Shown: positions 18,522 to 26,790 of the stretch, piece after piece | How positions within the stretch are numbered: position 1 is the first letter of the stretch | Layout of the letters: each line of letters opens with the position of its first letter | Origin: Sulfurospirillum sp001602955 | GTDB taxonomy: Bacteria; Campylobacterota; Campylobacteria; Campylobacterales; Sulfurospirillaceae | Length of the DNA: 64,000 nucleotides | Direction of reading: 5' to 3' | Assembly (NCBI GenBank): GCA_001602955.1 | Contig: LVAC01000011.1 | Span: 124,001 to 188,000 of the forward strand | Notes under the pieces: generated by a model | What the model was told of the DNA's origin: nothing | Database searches by the model: none | The model's input: only the letters and a program-made list of their open reading frames with translations | Translations under genes and position numbers: made by a program

Positions 18522-18553
18522 ATGGTAACACTAAAAAAGGGGAGAAAAGGGGG
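18522..18553 (-). promoter_or_regulatory. mccA promoter with tandem C-boxes (putative MccR site)
   Basis: Minus strand: five Cs (18553-18549), TTTTCT, four Cs (18542-18539), six Ts, five bases, then TACCAT (18527-18522) as -10. The order and spacing are the same as at 3442-3473 upstream of the thioredoxin-fold gene. Predicted start near 18515 leaves a leader of about 110 nt. Binding by the OmpR-type MccR is inferred from the 11-bp repeat. Confidence 0.55.
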
Positions 18554-18582
18554 AAGTATTAAATATATGTTAAATAGAAGAA

Positions 18583-20004
18583 TTAAAAAATTATTGTAAA
18601 GATAACGCCATCATCCGTATTGTCCACGCGTAAAGTTGCGCCGTTTTTTTCGACAATCATACGGCTCATGTAAAGACCGAGTCCGCTACTGGACTCTTTC
18701 GTTGTCACGTAAGGATCGAAAATCGTCTCAATCAAACCCGCATCGATATTTCCGGCATTGTTTTCAATCGTAAGAATCGGCATAGAACTGGCAAGAAAAG
18801 CACGAATACGGATAATGCGGTCTTGTCGCTCGGACACGTTCGCTAAAAAAGCCTCTTTAGCGTTGTTCATAATATTAATCAAAACTTGAACGATCTCGTT
18901 TCGATACCCCAGACGTATAAAATTGTCTTGAATCTCGACTTGAACATCGATGGCATATTTTTCCAGCGAGGCACTCAGCAGTCTCTTGGCCTGAGAGACG
19001 ACCTCTTGCGCGCTAAATTCGTGTTTGGCCGTACTCGGTGTGAAAAAGTTTTTAAAATCGTCGATCGTATGCGACATAAACGAGAGCTGTTCACTGGCTT
19101 CTTTGATTTTTTGCGTGAGTTTTTCTTTGGTTAACTTGTCCTTTTCACTGTGCAGTTCGAGGTTGATTAAGATCGAGCTGACTTGTGCCAAAGGTTGACG
19201 CCATTGATGCGAAATATTGCCGATCATCTCTCCCATCGACGCAAGACGGTTTTGACTCATCATCAGCATCTTATTTTTTTCTTGCAAGCGAAGTTCGCTA
19301 CGGTAAATTTTATACAAAAACAAAATAAACACGACAAAGACGATAAACATGACCGCTCCGCCCACAATAAACTCTTTAACGTGGTACGTCAAAATGCTCA
19401 CAACGGGGATTTTAAACGTAATCATCGCAATGACGTCGCCGACTTTACTCTCAAATGAAGGAATGACGTGGTACTGCTCAATCATACGCTTGGGTGCGCT
19501 ATTGGACGTATGGCATTGCATGCACGAAGTATCTGAATTACGAATCGGTAATCCGACGAAAAAATACGGCGCATTGTTTTCGTGAATAATCCGCGAATAC
19601 TCCTGATACTTACCCTCTTTGAAGTCGTCTAGGATTTCGTTTTCAAACTCGTTTCCCTCGTGTGCTGGATTGAGCGGATTGTATGCGACCAATTTATAGT
19701 CGTAGTTGATGTTCTTTTTTAAACGCTGTATATCGTAAATCGAACGCGTAATGTAGGTTGAAGAGAGGAGTCTCGGGTCAAAAAAATCGCGCGCTAGCAT
19801 CTTCTTTTCTTTGAGCTCCTCGATGAGCGGACGTTGCACCACGGAAACGTAGTCGCGAATCGCATTCATCGTATCCAAAACGAAAAACGCCTCTTGTCTG
19901 GCGTCTTTCATTGCAAGTTCGCGGTAAAAGTTGAAAAATAAAAGCGTAATGATCGCATAAAGCACGACAAAAAGCGCGATGATGATTTTAAAATTATACC
20001 TCAC
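18583..20004 (-). CDS. mccS: Sensor histidine kinase MccS with covalent haem motif
   Basis: 473 residues: an N-terminal helix, a periplasmic DUF3365/Tll0287-like sensor domain of about 190 residues, a second helix near residue 220, then DHp with the phosphoacceptor His in NISHQWRQPL and a HATPase_c domain (N-box IMNNAKEA, G-box SSGLGLYMS). The sensor domain contains CMQCH, a c-type haem attachment site, so the kinase probably senses ligand or redox state through haem. It overlaps mccR by 11 bp and lies next to mccA, matching the MccR/MccS pair known to control sulfite respiration in Wolinella. Confidence 0.9.
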   Translation of the reverse strand: MRYNFKIIIALFVVLYAIITLLFFNFYRELAMKDARQEAFFVLDTMNAIRDYVSVVQRPLIEELKEKKMLARDFFDPRLLSSTYITRSIYDIQRLKKNINYDYKLVAYNPLNPAHEGNEFENEILDDFKEGKYQEYSRIIHENNAPYFFVGLPIRNSDTSCMQCHTSNSAPKRMIEQYHVIPSFESKVGDVIAMITFKIPVVSILTYHVKEFIVGGAVMFIVFVVFILFLYKIYRSELRLQEKNKMLMMSQNRLASMGEMIGNISHQWRQPLAQVSSILINLELHSEKDKLTKEKLTQKIKEASEQLSFMSHTIDDFKNFFTPSTAKHEFSAQEVVSQAKRLLSASLEKYAIDVQVEIQDNFIRLGYRNEIVQVLINIMNNAKEAFLANVSERQDRIIRIRAFLASSMPILTIENNAGNIDAGLIETIFDPYVTTKESSSGLGLYMSRMIVEKNGATLRVDNTDDGVIFTIIF

Positions 20005-20683
20005 ACACGTACCCGACGCCGTACAAATTTTTGATAAATCCGTTATCGATTTTTTTGCGCAACTCTTTCACGATCGACTTGAGGGCTTCTTTGCTCGGCT
20101 GTTCAAATTCCCACATGTACTCAAAAAGCTGTTCATACGTAATCGTTTGGTTAGGTCGTTTTAAAAAGTATTCAAGCAAGCGGCTTTCGCTTTTGGAAAG
20201 ATGGATCGTCTCGTTGCGACAGGATAAGGTTTTACGGCAATAATCATACGTGTATTCCGCGCTGATTTGAAAACTCGGACGATGGTCCACCAGCTCCAAC
20301 GCCACTTCTTCCAATGCCTTGATAAGACTGTTTTTGTCGTACGGCTTGGTTAAATAACGCGTAATTTTGAGTTCAACCGCACGCCAAAGGTACTCTTGTT
20401 CGGTGTGCGCCGAAAGAATAATAATCGGAATTTTTTTATTCACTTGACGAATTTTTTTGACGACTTCAAGCCCGTCGATATGCGGAATCGAGATGTCGAG
20501 CATTAAGACGTCGTAGATGTTTCCCAAAGCCTCGTCCAAGGCTTCAAGCCCGTCTTTCACGCCGACGACCTTACCGAAAAAAAGCTCCAAAGATTCGACG
20601 ATATTGTTTAAAATAATCTCTTCGTCTTCAACGCACAGAACCTTTTTATCCGATAAAATTTCTAAAGGGTTATACTCGTTCAT
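19994..20683 (-). CDS. mccR: OmpR-family response regulator MccR
   Basis: 229 residues: receiver domain with the acidic pocket (CVEDEE), phosphoacceptor Asp in DVLMLDISIPH and conserved Lys in YLTKPYDK, followed by a winged-helix DNA-binding domain (about 130-229, YEQLFEYMWEF ... IKNLYGVGYVCEV). First gene of the mccRS operon. Likely target sites are the tandem C-boxes before mccA and before the thioredoxin-fold gene. Confidence 0.9.
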   Translation of the reverse strand: MNEYNPLEILSDKKVLCVEDEEIILNNIVESLELFFGKVVGVKDGLEALDEALGNIYDVLMLDISIPHIDGLEVVKKIRQVNKKIPIIILSAHTEQEYLWRAVELKITRYLTKPYDKNSLIKALEEVALELVDHRPSFQISAEYTYDYCRKTLSCRNETIHLSKSESRLLEYFLKRPNQTITYEQLFEYMWEFEQPSKEALKSIVKELRKKIDNGFIKNLYGVGYVCEV

Positions 20684-20810
20684 AGCTGTTATCTTTTATC
20701 TCGCAATTTTCGTTTGCATCAAGCATTGATCACAAAAGGCGAAAAAATAGTATCGGATTTTATCTTATAATAAAATTTTTTAAGATAAATTTTACACTGA
20801 CATGTTAAAG

Positions 20811-20828
20811 AATTGACACCCGTGTCAA
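20811..20828. promoter_or_regulatory. Perfect palindrome TTGACAC-CC-GTGTCAA
   Basis: Seven-base arms around CC, about 130 bp upstream of mccR in a 412-bp gap. It looks like a dimeric regulator operator. It overlaps no recognised -10 box. The regulator is unknown. Confidence 0.35.
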
Positions 20829-20887
20829 AACACTTCTTGTTTACTTGTAGTTTAAAAAAGGTTAGCAAAACGTTTAATCTTTTTTTC

Positions 20888-20986
20888 TATACTTTCGTTA
20901 CCAAGACAATACCTCCTTTTTAGAAAACCTAACCACTTGAAATACCAAACGCTCGAATTGCCCGATTCGAGCGTTTTCTCTTTTCC
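20888..20986 (+). ncRNA. Candidate small RNA with rho-independent terminator
   Basis: TATACT (20888-20893) after a T-run is a plausible -10 box, giving a start near 20900. A strong terminator follows: a 12-bp stem (AAACGCTCGAAT / ATTCGAGCGTTT, 20947-20976) with a six-base loop and a T-rich tail. No open reading frame with a ribosome site lies between. The roughly 80-nt RNA contains ACCTCCTTTTT (20911-20921), complementary over eight bases to the AAAGGAGG ribosome site of mccA. The gap between mccR and the HAD gene otherwise holds only the palindrome at 20811. Confidence 0.5.
20947..20986 (+). terminator. Rho-independent terminator
   Basis: A perfect 12-bp stem with loop TGCCCG followed by TTTTCTCTTTT on the plus strand. 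No annotated plus-strand gene lies upstream, which is the main argument for the small RNA at 20900. Confidence 0.7.
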
Positions 20987-21095
20987 AAACTACGCTATAC
21001 TTCGATTACATTAAAATTCCTAATAACGCGAAACGCGCTTTACAAGGCTTTGCTAAAAGCGACGCTCCTGCTTTGTTTTTTTGAAAGAGTTACCC

Positions 21096-21827
21096 ATGTT
21101 TGACGGTAAAAAAGTCGTTATTTTCGATATGGACGGTACGCTTATCGATTCGGTCGGTATTTGGAACGCCGTCGACGCCGAACTTATCAATGCTTTGGGC
21201 GCACAAGCACCAAACGAGTGTGCGATTCAACACCGACGCGATTCACTTTTACACGCCCTCAGTCATACGCAAGACGCTTATTTGGAGTATTGCGATGCGC
21301 TACGAAAAGCCTATAACGTGCGCTATTCGAAAGAAGAGATTCGCGCGATGCGGTATCGCATTGCCAAGCATTACCTTCAAAACGTTATCGATTTTAAGCC
21401 CGACGCTCCTGCGCTGTTGCATTTCCTTCGCGAAAAAGGCTTAACGCTTGCCATCGCTAGCACGACCTCACAGAGCAATCTTCATACGTACATGTACGAA
21501 AATTCTCAGATGATGCAAAAGGTCGATTTTGCCGAAACCTTTGCGATGATTCTCGGGCGTGAAAGCGTTAGCCGCATCAAACCGCACCCGCACGTCCATC
21601 ATCACGTCATGCAGACGCTCAACGTCACGCCCCAAGAGTGTTTAATTATCGAAGATTCCCTCGTCGGACTCGAAGCTGCACGCCATGCGGGCATCGACAC
21701 GATCATTGTGTACGACCGTTACGCACGCGACGATCAAGAAGCGTTAAAACAAAGCGCATACGCTTACTTTGACGACTTTCAAACACTGCTTTACGCCGCG
21801 CAAAAAGAACTGGCGTCACAGGCGTAA
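21096..21827 (+). CDS. HAD-superfamily phosphatase (PGMB/GPH-like)
   Basis: 243 residues with the HAD motif I FDMDGTLID at the N-terminus, motif II IASTTSQ near residue 125, and motifs III/IV (KPHP ... IIEDSLVGLEAARHAG). This is the arrangement of beta-phosphoglucomutase-like or phosphoglycolate phosphatase-like hydrolases with a C1 helical cap. Substrate not determinable. ATG at 21096; a TTG 15 bases upstream is possible but has no better ribosome site. Confidence 0.85.
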   Translation: MFDGKKVVIFDMDGTLIDSVGIWNAVDAELINALGAQAPNECAIQHRRDSLLHALSHTQDAYLEYCDALRKAYNVRYSKEEIRAMRYRIAKHYLQNVIDFKPDAPALLHFLREKGLTLAIASTTSQSNLHTYMYENSQMMQKVDFAETFAMILGRESVSRIKPHPHVHHHVMQTLNVTPQECLIIEDSLVGLEAARHAGIDTIIVYDRYARDDQEALKQSAYAYFDDFQTLLYAAQKELASQA

Positions 21828-21929
21828 CGATGGGGCGCATTGTCGCGTAGAGCGTATTATCGCAACTCAGAAGTTTTCTTAAAGAAAATTTCGTTATATT
21901 TTTAAATATATAAATAAAAAGGATGCTCG

Positions 21930-22712
21930 ATGAGTTCACATGTAGCACTTTGGAGTCGTGCTTCCAAGCATGCTTTGCAACCAAACGATTTTTCCGAAGA
22001 CACCGACTATATTCTCAACTGGATCGAAAATCAAGGCATCGATTTTGAGGGCTATTCGCTTTTAGACATCGGATGCGGCACGGGGACGTTTGCACTTCCT
22101 CTTGCGCTCAAAAAAGCCCATGTCACCGCGCTTGATCTTTCGTGCGATATGCTCAAAATCGTCAATGAAAAAAGCGAAGCACTCGATACCGAAGTTTCCG
22201 TGAGGCTTCAACACGCCGATTGGGGCGCATTTACGTCCGAAGAAATCTACGACATCGTCTTTGCCTCTATGACGCCTGCCATTAGCACGCAACGCGACAT
22301 TGAAGCGATGCTAAACGCAACCCGCTCGCTTGGAATTTTCGTCGGCTGGAAGAAGTACCGTCACAATTCTTTGCTCGATCTTTTGCTCATCGCGCACAAT
22401 GCACCCGAATGCCACGCCAACCCCAGCGTCGAAGTCAAAGCCTTTTTACACGCCTTAGAAAAAGCCTCCATCGCCTACAACGTCCACTACTTCCCAAGCA
22501 CCTACAAACGCGCCTACACGTTCGAACAAGCCAAAGAGTATGCTTACAAACAACTCATCGGCTACAACATCTTCCCAAGCGAAGCCAAAATCAACGCCGT
22601 CTTAAACGACCTCATGGAAAACAACCTCATCGTCTCCGAAAACAAGTCCGAAAAAGGCGTCGTTCTCTTTTCCAAATGCCCACTGTTGCACCATTTTAGT
22701 TTGGTGTGTTAG
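21930..22712 (+). CDS. Class I SAM-dependent methyltransferase
   Basis: 260 residues with the SAM-binding motif LLDIGCGTGTFALPLAL near residue 45 and the acidic motif TALDLSCDML. The substrate is unknown. The ATG follows AAAAAGGA. The second half uses many CC/AAC-type codons unlike the start. It is the last gene before base composition shifts to the accessory island. A TTACATGTAA palindrome follows 14 bp after its stop. Confidence 0.82.
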   Translation: MSSHVALWSRASKHALQPNDFSEDTDYILNWIENQGIDFEGYSLLDIGCGTGTFALPLALKKAHVTALDLSCDMLKIVNEKSEALDTEVSVRLQHADWGAFTSEEIYDIVFASMTPAISTQRDIEAMLNATRSLGIFVGWKKYRHNSLLDLLLIAHNAPECHANPSVEVKAFLHALEKASIAYNVHYFPSTYKRAYTFEQAKEYAYKQLIGYNIFPSEAKINAVLNDLMENNLIVSENKSEKGVVLFSKCPLLHHFSLVC

Positions 22713-22771
22713 AGGTTTTTTGGGTTTACATGTAAAAGTATTTTAAAACCATTTGTATGCAATAATATAGG

Positions 22772-23212
22772 ATGATTTCAAAAATATACTCCTACACGTT
22801 AGTTTCATTACAATTCATCTTCATCGCACTCTTGCTGATAGAACATGGCTTTCATATGCCAAGTAGCTTTGCTGTACTCATCTTTTTGCTTGGTGGTGGT
22901 TTTGGGCTTTATGCACTAAAGCATAACCCTCTGAGCAACTTCAACATCACACCTGACATTAAAGCAAACGCCTCGCTCATCACCACCGGTGCGTACCGCT
23001 ACATCAGGCATCCTATGTATTTTTCCGTGCTTATGATGATGCTTGGCGTTGTGGTCTCTAAATCCACGCTGCTGAGTCTTGTTATCTATGTGCTTTTAGT
23101 GGTAACGCTGTTTTTGAAAGCACACAAAGAAGAAATATTGTGGATGGGGCAGTCTAGTGAATATAGAGGCTATAGGCAACAAACGAAAAGAATTATTCCG
23201 TTTGTTTTGTAA
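22772..23212 (+). CDS. ICMT-like membrane methyltransferase
   Basis: 146 residues with four helices and the conserved phospholipid/isoprenylcysteine methyltransferase core: TGAYRYIRHPMYFSVL and the C-terminal E-E region (HKEEILWMG.. YRGYRQQTKRIIPF). It modifies a membrane-associated substrate, unknown here. It stands alone at the left edge of the island. Confidence 0.8.
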   Translation: MISKIYSYTLVSLQFIFIALLLIEHGFHMPSSFAVLIFLLGGGFGLYALKHNPLSNFNITPDIKANASLITTGAYRYIRHPMYFSVLMMMLGVVVSKSTLLSLVIYVLLVVTLFLKAHKEEILWMGQSSEYRGYRQQTKRIIPFVL

Positions 23213-23268
23213 AATAGCTTGTACCCTCGATTTTTCTACAAAAATTTTAGAAAATTTAATCAATCTCT

Positions 23269-23925
23269 TTAATTATTACTTGTTTCTACAAATGATTCTT
23301 TATAATACTTTTCATAGTATAAGCATTCAACAACAGAGTGTTTGGTAATTAACATTAACTGGAGCACAATTTTTAGGTGTTTTTCGACAGATTCGTAATT
23401 TTCAAAATGATATGAATTTTCTCCGTGCGAAATACCATTTCTTATTTTTAGAAGCTCTCCCAAATCTATCTGATGTTTGGAAAAGTTTGTTTGCTTCAAA
23501 TTATAAATATTACAAAATTTTTGAACAACTTTCCAAGATAAATTTGATTCAAGATCAATTAGCATATTTGAAAATTTTAACTCTGAAGTTTTATACTTTG
23601 CTGTATGTTTATCTTTAGTTAGTGTTGCTAGTAATGCATTATTTAAACGATTGTAATCAGGCTTTAAACTATCTAATTCTTTATTGAGTAAAGTAATTGC
23701 AATCTTAAAAAAACCTTCCCAATGAGCATATATAATTGGCATTGAACTTCTTAAAATATATTTTGACTCCTTTGTATTAAGCTGACGAGATACTGATGTC
23801 GAACCTACCTGCAAAGTTTCATTTTTTAAATGCGCTAAATATAATCTTTGGATATTTTTTAATTCCTTATATCGCCATAAGATTTCTTCATTTAATTCAT
23901 TCTTTAACCTATTAAAACGATGCAT
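23269..23925 (-). CDS. HEPN protein of the MAE_28990/MAE_18760 type
   Basis: 218 residues. It resembles the RiboL-PSP/MAE_28990 HEPN family, with the catalytic R-X4-H of HEPN RNases in LKIRNGISHGEN near residue 168. Proteins of this type are predicted RNases in defence or toxin systems. It overlaps the upstream DUF262 gene by 14 bp, so the two are probably made together. Very AT-rich compared with neighbours on the left. Confidence 0.7.
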   Translation of the reverse strand: MHRFNRLKNELNEEILWRYKELKNIQRLYLAHLKNETLQVGSTSVSRQLNTKESKYILRSSMPIIYAHWEGFFKIAITLLNKELDSLKPDYNRLNNALLATLTKDKHTAKYKTSELKFSNMLIDLESNLSWKVVQKFCNIYNLKQTNFSKHQIDLGELLKIRNGISHGENSYHFENYESVEKHLKIVLQLMLITKHSVVECLYYEKYYKESFVETSNN

Positions 23926-24991
23926 TAAATATTTCTTCTGCTCTTTCTATTTTTTTCTGCCATCTGTAAGTTTGATGCGTTTGATAGCCAGAAAGTTTTT
24001 TGTATTCTTCATCTTTTTTTATTTGTTCACATGCATCAAAAAATAGCTTTGGATTAGACTGAATTTTTGGAAAATTTTTCCAGAGTAAAAACATGATTGA
24101 ATCATATAAATTTTCAGAGAACCTATTATTCCCACCTTGGAACAATTTTGAATTACTGTTGTGATGGAGAAAGCCAATTATGTCCTCTAATAGTTTTTTT
24201 TCTTTGTCAAAATCTAAAATAATTTTAGAATTATGAACTGCCTTCATAAAATTTGTTAAGTAATTTGGCATACCTTTTTTACTTATTAGTAAATCGCCAT
24301 AAATAATGGCAAAATATCTCAATACTAGTTCTTCAAAATACATTTCTTGTCTATAAACTTGTTGTTTTGTCTCATCTTCTTCTATAAGTTGAATAAAATC
24401 ATTATTTGCAGCAATTTTTTTTAAAAGGTTGTTAAAAGAACCTAGAAAAATACAATTCCTTATTTCTTGTTCTTTTAAAGGAGATGAACCAGTATTTAAT
24501 CGGTTAAATAATTCATATCTCATATCAAAACTACTATCCCATCTTAATATTTCTACTCTGCACACTGCACGTTGAAGAGTTAACTTTAATTTTGTCGATA
24601 ACTTTTTAATACTAATATCCTGTAGAATGTCTCCAACTAAGTCACTCGATGTTAATTTGAAAAAATTTTTTCTTTCAATATCATTTTTCAAAATTCCAAA
24701 AAAGGATAAAATCGTTGATACCCTTTGTAATCCATCAACTAATTCCCATACTCCATCTTTATCTTCAGCAACAAAAATTGGGGGAATAGGAATTCCTAAT
24801 AAAATTGATTCAATAAAACCAGTTTTTTGTGAATCATTCCATCTATACGCTCTTTGATATTCAGGACTTATAATCAAATCATTTTTTTCATATAAATTCA
24901 TAATTTCGCCAAAAGACATGTCAAGCCTATCAGTCTTTAGTTCACTTCTAAGTTCAAGTATTTTTTTTTCAATATCTTCTTCTATACCCAT
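23912..24991 (-). CDS. DUF262 domain protein (ParB/GmrS-like)
   Basis: 359 residues with the DUF262 hallmark (V)DGLQR (WELVDGLQRVSTI, near residue 87) and the upstream PEYQRAYRW motif. DUF262 proteins are ParB-like NTPases found in GmrSD-type restriction systems and other phage-defence modules. The usual DUF1524 HNH nuclease partner is missing; instead a HEPN protein is encoded directly downstream with overlapping ends. Likely a two-gene defence unit; mechanism unknown. Confidence 0.75.
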   Translation of the reverse strand: MGIEEDIEKKILELRSELKTDRLDMSFGEIMNLYEKNDLIISPEYQRAYRWNDSQKTGFIESILLGIPIPPIFVAEDKDGVWELVDGLQRVSTILSFFGILKNDIERKNFFKLTSSDLVGDILQDISIKKLSTKLKLTLQRAVCRVEILRWDSSFDMRYELFNRLNTGSSPLKEQEIRNCIFLGSFNNLLKKIAANNDFIQLIEEDETKQQVYRQEMYFEELVLRYFAIIYGDLLISKKGMPNYLTNFMKAVHNSKIILDFDKEKKLLEDIIGFLHHNSNSKLFQGGNNRFSENLYDSIMFLLWKNFPKIQSNPKLFFDACEQIKKDEEYKKLSGYQTHQTYRWQKKIERAEEIFNASF

Positions 24992-25059
24992 TTATTAATC
25001 CTATCATTATACTTTTAGAATAGATTATCGAAAAAATAATTAAAAAAGAGGGAAATTAT

Positions 25060-25461
25060 TCACCTCACCCAATTCTCAACGTCCAATCCCTCAACTCTCT
25101 CAAACTCTTTCATATTATTGGTCACGAGCACTACACCCAGCGACTTGGCATGAGCGGCGATGAGGGTGTCGAGTGAGCCGATGGGTTGTCCTTTTTGGTC
25201 TAGCGTTGCGCGTATTTTTCCATACTCCAGTGAAGCTTTATAGTCGTAATCGACAACATCAAAAGGGATGAGAAAATGCTCTATGGCTTTGAGGTTTTTT
25301 TCGACAAACTGACTTTTGTGTGCTCCATACATCAGCTCAGAAACTGTGATGGAAGAGAGAACGATGTCACCTACGTCACACTTTTTGAGTTCATCTAAAA
25401 CACTTTGAGGTCTGTTTTTGATGATGTAAATGCAGATATTTGTGTCAAGCATCTTTTTCAA
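25060..25461 (-). CDS. vapC: VapC-type PIN-domain ribonuclease toxin
   Basis: 133 residues with the PIN acidic residues: D in MLDTNIC, E in VSELMYG, D in IGSLDTLIAAHA, and the TNNMKEFERV segment. VapC toxins cleave tRNA or rRNA. The TTG start overlaps the vapB stop (TTGA) five bases after GAGGAG, giving coupled translation; an ATG nine bases further in is possible. Confidence 0.9.
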   Translation of the reverse strand: MKKMLDTNICIYIIKNRPQSVLDELKKCDVGDIVLSSITVSELMYGAHKSQFVEKNLKAIEHFLIPFDVVDYDYKASLEYGKIRATLDQKGQPIGSLDTLIAAHAKSLGVVLVTNNMKEFERVEGLDVENWVR

Positions 25462-25697
25462 AACAGCTCCTCACGCTCTTGGGTGGGTTGCGCTCTTTGC
25501 GTTAAGAAGTCATCTGAAAAGTTGCCCAGCGTGTCGAACATTTTTTCCCAAACGCTTTTATCGTCTTTTGGGAAGATCAAAATAGCCCCATCGATTTTTT
25601 TGATGATGACCTCTTGCTGATGCTCAAACCGAAACTCTTTGGGAAGACGTATGGCTTGGCTTTGACCGTTTTGAAATAGCTTTGCTGTAGAAGTCAT
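25458..25697 (-). CDS. vapB: VapB antitoxin (AbrB/SpoVT fold)
   Basis: 79 residues with the N-terminal swapped-hairpin fold typical of VapB (AKLFQNGQSQAIRLPKEFRF). Neutralises the downstream VapC through its C-terminus and represses the pair's promoter. ATG at 25697 follows GGAGCT. A short tandem-like AT element (TATATTTAAAAGTATATAC) directly upstream at 25709-25728 could be its operator. Confidence 0.9.
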   Translation of the reverse strand: MTSTAKLFQNGQSQAIRLPKEFRFEHQQEVIIKKIDGAILIFPKDDKSVWEKMFDTLGNFSDDFLTQRAQPTQEREELF

Positions 25698-25773
25698 GGT
25701 AGCTCCCTTAGTATATATTTAAAAGTATATACTTAAAGACTTAGGAAGTCAAGAACTCTTTTACATGTAAACC

Positions 25774-26658
25774 TTACGGATTTGAGCCCAACACTTTCTC
25801 TATCGCTTCTTTCAGCTCATTACTCAAATTATCCATCTTATTCACCATCCATACAAGATAGTTGCGGTCTATTTCTAACACTTCGAGCGGTGTTTTACCC
25901 GCGTATTTGCCAAAGCCGATGGTGAAGGTGATGTCCTCTTTGGTGGATTCAAGCGCGTGGAGTATGGAGGCTTTCATGTCTTCGTCGAGTCCGTTGGAGT
26001 TTAGCATGTAGTGGAGGTCTTGGCGATCGGTTTTGGCGACGTCGATGAATTTTTTGCCTTTGTTTTTACCATACGGTATGTGGCTGAGGACGATGGGCTC
26101 AGAACAGAGCAAGATCATCTTGGGTATGGAGTGCTCGTCGCACAGGCGTTCAAAGAGGTATTTGAGCACGACGACATCACCTAGCGCGTCGTGTGCGTTG
26201 ATGCGAATGCCAAGCTTTTGCTCCAACGCTTCTTCTTCGCGGTAAAGTCCCCATTGGTAGCGTTTGTACTGCAAACTAAACGAGCCATCGAGCGGATAGT
26301 AGGCGCGAAGTACGCGAAAGGTGTCGATGAGGCTCATCTGTGAAGTAAAGCCCTCTTTGGCAAGCATGCCAAGATCAAACGCGGCATTTTGAATGATGAG
26401 GATATTGGCAGGCGAGTTGAGTTCCAAAAGCCTCTTATACGCCCGAGTCTGAACGCAGGAGGGTTCGCCCTCAACCTTTTCAGGCGTGATGTGGTGGATC
26501 GCCATCGCTTCGTAGGAGATGGGCAAAGGCGGCTTGCACAGCGCGTCATGCACCTCTTCGATCTCAAACTCTTCATTCAGCACCAAAAAACTGAGCTGAC
26601 AGATGCGGTCTTTTTCAAACATTCCCGTGGTTTCGGTATCTAACACGATGATCTTCAT
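25774..26658 (-). CDS. DnaQ-like 3'-5' exonuclease with DUF3820-type repeats
   Basis: 294 residues. The N-terminal DEDDh exonuclease domain has LDTETTG (Exo I), NAAFDLGML (Exo II) and NAHDALGDV (Exo III). The C-terminus has two copies of a short motif (IPYGKNKGKKFIDV and IGFGKYAGKTPLEVL) seen in proteins with DUF3820. The ATG at 26658 follows GAGG; the longer frame lacks conserved residues. Role in repair or RNA turnover; substrate unknown. Flanked on both sides by TTACATGTAA palindromes. Confidence 0.82.
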   Translation of the reverse strand: MKIIVLDTETTGMFEKDRICQLSFLVLNEEFEIEEVHDALCKPPLPISYEAMAIHHITPEKVEGEPSCVQTRAYKRLLELNSPANILIIQNAAFDLGMLAKEGFTSQMSLIDTFRVLRAYYPLDGSFSLQYKRYQWGLYREEEALEQKLGIRINAHDALGDVVVLKYLFERLCDEHSIPKMILLCSEPIVLSHIPYGKNKGKKFIDVAKTDRQDLHYMLNSNGLDEDMKASILHALESTKEDITFTIGFGKYAGKTPLEVLEIDRNYLVWMVNKMDNLSNELKEAIEKVLGSNP

Positions 26659-26790
26659 AGCATTTCCTCTTGCAACATTGCGTGCATTGTACTTCGACAT
26701 AGCTTTCAAATGTTTTACATGTAAAGGTAATTCATACTCCATTCATATTGGTTTTCTAAAATTGTCATTATTATCCAACAAGGAGTTGTC

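Noticed and set aside
18533..18553. G-run phase-variable tract before mccA
   Set aside because: Runs are only four and five bases; too short for slippage. Better explained as a regulator site shared with 3442-3462.
22409..22699. Arg/Gln-rich open frame inside the methyltransferase gene
   Set aside because: Shadow frame; low-complexity composition follows from the codon use of the real gene.
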